DNA of 64,000 nt, from the NCBI RefSeq assembly GCF_004364285.1, contig NZ_SOBE01000006.1, positions 62,001 to 126,000 on the forward strand. The letters are read 5' to 3'. The position numbers and the translations under genes are program-made. The notes under the pieces are model-generated. The model searched no databases. It was given only the letters and a program-made list of their open reading frames with translations, and was not told the origin of the DNA. Source of the DNA: Frigoribacterium sp. PhB116 (GTDB lineage: Bacteria; Actinomycetota; Actinomycetes; Actinomycetales; Microbacteriaceae). Below are positions 61,279 through 64,000 of this stretch, in pieces (the first letter of the stretch is position 1; every line of letters begins with the position of its first letter).

Positions 61279-61296
61279 AGGTTACCGGTGTGTAAC
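61279..61296 (-). promoter_or_regulatory. -10 hexamer and dyad upstream of the YheO-like gene
   Basis: TAACCT (61284-61279, minus strand) sits 7 nt before the start codon and overlaps the dyad GTTAC-6 nt-GTAAC at 61281-61296. A bound regulator would block this promoter. Confidence 0.45.
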
Positions 61297-61312
61297 AGAT
61301 TCGTCGCATTGT

Positions 61313-61318
61313 GATAAT
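61313..61318 (+). promoter_or_regulatory. Extended -10 GATAAT for the amino-acid transporter operon
   Basis: TGTGATAAT gives an extended -10 element. TSS near 61325 would leave a 60-nt leader ending in GAAAGG before the ATG at 61386. The -35 is weak. Confidence 0.5.
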
Positions 61319-61385
61319 TTTCTCTCATCGTGCCGAGAGATCGGCTAGCTTCCGATGACCGACGACGCTCACGAAAGGCTCGACC

Positions 61386-62372
61386 ATGACCCGATCGACC
61401 ACCCTCAGGCCCCGCCTCCGCCCTGCCCTCTGGGGCTCCGTCGCGACGGGCGCCGTCCTGGCCCTCACGCTGACCGCGTGCGGCGGCCCGAGCGCCCCGC
61501 AGCCCGGCGACGCGACCGACGACGCCTCGTCGTCGGCGTCCTCGACGATCCCCGACACGAGCGCGCTGCTCGACGCCGTCGAGGTCGACGACTCGCTCGC
61601 CTCGCAGCTCCCCTCCGACATCGCCGACGCCGGCACCCTCTCGGTCGGCTCGAACGTGCAGTCCGCGCCGAACAACTTCTACGCGGCCGACGGCTCGACC
61701 GTGATCGGCTCCGACCACGACCTGATCACGGCGATCGGCAAGAAGCTCGGCCTCGAGGTCGAGTACCAGAACCAGGACTTCGGCTCGCTCATCACGAGCC
61801 TGCAGTCCGGCCGCGTCGACGTCACCATCGCCGCGATGAACGACACCGCCGAGCGCCAGCAGGCGATCGACTTCGTCGACTACCTCACCTCGGGCATCAC
61901 CCTGATGGTGCAGAAGGGCAACCCGGCCGACATCACCGGCCCCGACACCCTCTGCGGCAAGACAATCGCGGTCGTCACCGGCACGAGCCAGCAGGAGTTC
62001 GCCGAGGCGACGAGCACGCAGTGCGAGTCGGACGGCGAGGAGCCGCTCGAGATCACCGTCACCGACAGCGACGCCCAGAACCAGACCCAGCTGCGCACCG
62101 GCCGCATCGACGCCATCGTCAACGACCTGCCGAGCGCCGTCTACATCTCGAAGACCGCCCAGGACGGCCAGGCCTTCGAGGTCGTGCCCGGCGACGTCAT
62201 CGACGGCGCGCCCTACGGCATCGGCGTCAACAAGGACGACCCCGAGCTGCGCGACGCCATCGCCGCGGCGCTCGACTCGCTGATCGACGACGGCACCTAC
62301 GGCGAGGTCCTCGACGCCTGGGGCATCACCTCCGGCAGCGTCACCGAGGCGACCGTCAACGGGGGCAAGTAG
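61386..62372 (+). CDS. Amino-acid ABC transporter lipoprotein binding protein
   Basis: A 328-residue lipoprotein with signal LALTLTACG (lipobox LTAC, Cys near residue 32). After a polar Asp/Ser-rich spacer, the family 3 solute-binding fold begins with GTLSVGSNVQSAPNNFYAAD. It contains LQSGRVDVTIAAMNDTAERQ and GKTIAVVTGTSQQEFAEA, characteristic of polar amino acid binders. Its substrate, perhaps a basic or branched amino acid, is not determined. It heads an operon with permease and ATPase. Confidence 0.93.
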   Translation: MTRSTTLRPRLRPALWGSVATGAVLALTLTACGGPSAPQPGDATDDASSSASSTIPDTSALLDAVEVDDSLASQLPSDIADAGTLSVGSNVQSAPNNFYAADGSTVIGSDHDLITAIGKKLGLEVEYQNQDFGSLITSLQSGRVDVTIAAMNDTAERQQAIDFVDYLTSGITLMVQKGNPADITGPDTLCGKTIAVVTGTSQQEFAEATSTQCESDGEEPLEITVTDSDAQNQTQLRTGRIDAIVNDLPSAVYISKTAQDGQAFEVVPGDVIDGAPYGIGVNKDDPELRDAIAAALDSLIDDGTYGEVLDAWGITSGSVTEATVNGGK

Positions 62373-62374
62373 CC

Positions 62375-63352
62375 GTGACGGAGCCCGGATCGCGGGCCGG
62401 GGCCGACACGGTCGACCCGGCCCGCGCCTCCTCGGCGGGGCGTGAGCTGCTGCCGCAGGTGCGCCTGAAGCACTGGGGCCGCTGGGTCAGCGCGGCGGTC
62501 ATCGTCGTGGTGCTCGTCGCGCTCGCCTACGGGGCATCGCAGGGAGACATCGCGTACGGCGACATCCCGTACTACCTGATCTCGCCGATCATCCTGCAGG
62601 GCCTCGTCGGCACCCTCGTGCTCGCGGTCGTCGCGCAGGTCAGCGCCGTCGTGATCGGCGTCGTGATCGCCCTGATGCGGATCTCCAAGAACCCCGTGGC
62701 GCAGGCCTTCGCGGCCGGCTACACCTGGCTGTTCCGCGGCCTGCCCGTGCTGCTGCAGATCCTGCTCTGGTACAACCTCGCGTTGATCTTCCCGCGGCTG
62801 ACAGTCGGCGTGCCGTTCACCGACGTGGTGTTCCTCGACGTCAGCACGAACGACGTCATGACGACCTTCGTCGCCGCGTTCCTCGGGCTGGCCCTCAACG
62901 AGAGCGCCTACATGGCCGAGATCGTGCGGGCGGGGCTGAAGAGCGTCGACCGCGGCCAGATCGAGGCCGCGCAGTCGATCGGGCAGACCCCGATGCAGCG
63001 CATGGCCCGCATCGTGCTGCCCCAGGCGATGCGCATCATCATCCCGCCGACCGGCAACGACTTCATCAACATGCTCAAGGGCACGGCGATGGCGTCGGTC
63101 ATCGGCTACCTCGAGCTCATCAAGGCCGCGAACAACATCTCGTCGTTCAACCTCCAGGTGATGGAGACGCTGATCGCCGCGGCGATCTGGTACATGGTCA
63201 TCGTCAGCGTCGCGAGCGTCGGCCAGTTCTACCTCGAGCGCAGCTTCGACCGGCAGGACCGCCGCCCCGGCGGCCCGCCGAACGCCCGCGCGCTGCGCCG
63301 CAAGGTCGCCGCCGACCTCGGCCGCGCCCCCCTCGTGAGGAGCACCCCGTGA
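62375..63352 (+). CDS. Amino-acid ABC transporter permease
   Basis: A 325-residue permease of the HisMQ type with an N-terminal tail, five to six helices, and the conserved [20 protein letters not shown] and [20 protein letters not shown] loop, the EAA motif that contacts the ATPase. The GTG at 62375 begins 2 nt after the binding-protein stop; its stop overlaps the ATPase start by 4 nt. Confidence 0.93.
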   Translation: MTEPGSRAGADTVDPARASSAGRELLPQVRLKHWGRWVSAAVIVVVLVALAYGASQGDIAYGDIPYYLISPIILQGLVGTLVLAVVAQVSAVVIGVVIALMRISKNPVAQAFAAGYTWLFRGLPVLLQILLWYNLALIFPRLTVGVPFTDVVFLDVSTNDVMTTFVAAFLGLALNESAYMAEIVRAGLKSVDRGQIEAAQSIGQTPMQRMARIVLPQAMRIIIPPTGNDFINMLKGTAMASVIGYLELIKAANNISSFNLQVMETLIAAAIWYMVIVSVASVGQFYLERSFDRQDRRPGGPPNARALRRKVAADLGRAPLVRSTP

Positions 63353-64000
63353 CCGCGACGCCCACCCCGACCGCAGGAGGCGCGGCGCCCGCCGCCGACG
63401 CCGCCCCCGTCCTCGAGGCCCTCGGCATCGGCAAGTCGTACGGCAGCCACGAGGTGCTGCGCGACGTCTCGATGACGGTGCGCAGCGGCGAGGTCGTCTG
63501 CATCATCGGCCCGTCCGGTGCGGGCAAGTCGACGTTCCTCCGCACGCTGAACCGCCTCGAAGAACCCGACGCCGGCGAGGTCTGGGTCGGCGGCGAGCCG
63601 ATGGGCTTCGAGCTGCGCGACGGCGTGCTGCACGAGCTGAGCGAGCACAAGCTGTCCGCGCAGCGGGCGCGCACCGCGATGGTGTTCCAGCACTTCAACC
63701 TGTTCCCGCACCTGACGGTGCTCGGCAACGTGCTCGAGGGCCCGGTGCGCGTGCAGCGTCGATCCGCGAAGGAGGCGCGGGCCGAGGCCGTCGCCATCCT
63801 CGAGCGGGTGGGCCTCGGCGACAAGGTCGACGCCTACCCCGGCCAGCTCTCAGGCGGGCAGCGGCAGCGGGTCGCGATCGCGCGGGCCGTGGCGATGAAG
63901 CCGCTGTTCCTGCTCTTCGACGAGCCGACGTCGGCGCTCGACCCCGAGCTCGTCGGCGAGGTGCTCAAGGTGATGGGCGACCTGGCCCGCGACGGCATGA
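63349..64000 (+). CDS. Amino-acid ABC transporter ATP-binding protein (partial, 3' end outside window)
   Basis: The reading frame starts at a GTG that overlaps the permease stop by 4 nt, with GAGGAG upstream, and is open to the window end after 217 codons. It has Walker [11 protein letters not shown]-loop [13 protein letters not shown], signature LSGGQRQR and Walker [13 protein letters not shown], so the ATPase is complete through the D-loop. It belongs to the GlnQ/HisP type. The first 22 residues are an Ala/Pro tail. The C-terminus is missing only because the window ends. Confidence 0.93.
   Translation, partial: MTATPTPTAGGAAPAADAAPVLEALGIGKSYGSHEVLRDVSMTVRSGEVVCIIGPSGAGKSTFLRTLNRLEEPDAGEVWVGGEPMGFELRDGVLHELSEHKLSAQRARTAMVFQHFNLFPHLTVLGNVLEGPVRVQRRSAKEARAEAVAILERVGLGDKVDAYPGQLSGGQRQRVAIARAVAMKPLFLLFDEPTSALDPELVGEVLKVMGDLARDGM

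Noticed and set aside
1-64000. tRNA, rRNA or known riboswitch
   Set aside because: I looked in the intergenic stretches and found no cloverleaf, ribosomal or recognisable aptamer core.

Overview
The window is high-G+C actinobacterial DNA. A member of the Microbacteriaceae is the best guess, because it combines DUF3073 and DUF4287 proteins, an actinobacterial-type SCP protein, LytR-CpsA-Psr, SipW/TasA-like secreted proteins, many GTG starts and frequent leaderless promoters. There are no rRNA, tRNA, CRISPR, integrase or transposase genes, so this is mostly ordinary chromosome with one clear accessory block.

Layout. 1-5.35 kb: a DUF4232 membrane protein, a small DUF4287 protein, a secreted Ig-like protein with an LAYTG sorting signal, and a convergent ABC exporter. 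5.35-5.75 kb: a non-coding stretch with eleven CACTTG copies. 5.75-11.86 kb: a low-G+C island of five tightly coupled minus-strand genes (metallophosphoesterase, helical protein, two P-loop GTPases, GAP1-like protein). It resembles the computationally predicted GTPase-associated conflict systems and is the most interesting locus here. 12.1-20.9 kb: an alpha-galactoside catabolic cluster (ROK regulator, GH36 alpha-galactosidase, lipoprotein binding protein, two permeases, GH13 alpha-glucosidase). 21-26.3 kb: CorA, a SipW-type signal peptidase fused to a LamG domain, a TasA-like secreted protein, MarR and DinB. 26.5-40.3 kb: DEAD-box helicase, RND permease, ABC-F ATPase, a MocR/YczE divergent pair, an APC permease and LCP. 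40.4-46 kb: DUF3073, a VOC protein, a small membrane protein, and an AAA ATPase followed by two TPR membrane proteins. 46-54.7 kb: purine genes purM, purF, purD and purC interleaved with an ABC-2-type exporter and an SCP-like protein. 54.9-60.5 kb: a two-domain VOC dioxygenase, GNAT, catalase with a Fur-family regulator, and an SGNH-GAF fusion. 60.5-64 kb: a YheO/DauR-like regulator divergent from an amino-acid ABC transporter whose ATPase runs off the window.

How the genes work together. The sugar cluster encodes uptake and hydrolysis of raffinose-type sugars under a ROK regulator but has no ATPase subunit. The TasA-like and SipW-LamG genes probably share control through a 27-bp palindrome that overlaps a predicted promoter next to marR. 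The AAA-TPR-TPR genes overlap by 4 nt each and form one translational unit. About ten genes have a -10-like hexamer 6-8 nt before the start codon, which predicts leaderless mRNAs. Many genes end in long perfect hairpins without a U-tract. Simple hexamer repeats and Gly/Ala linkers recur in and between genes, and the 9-mer GCGCCTCCT (with its complement) is strongly over-represented by eye.
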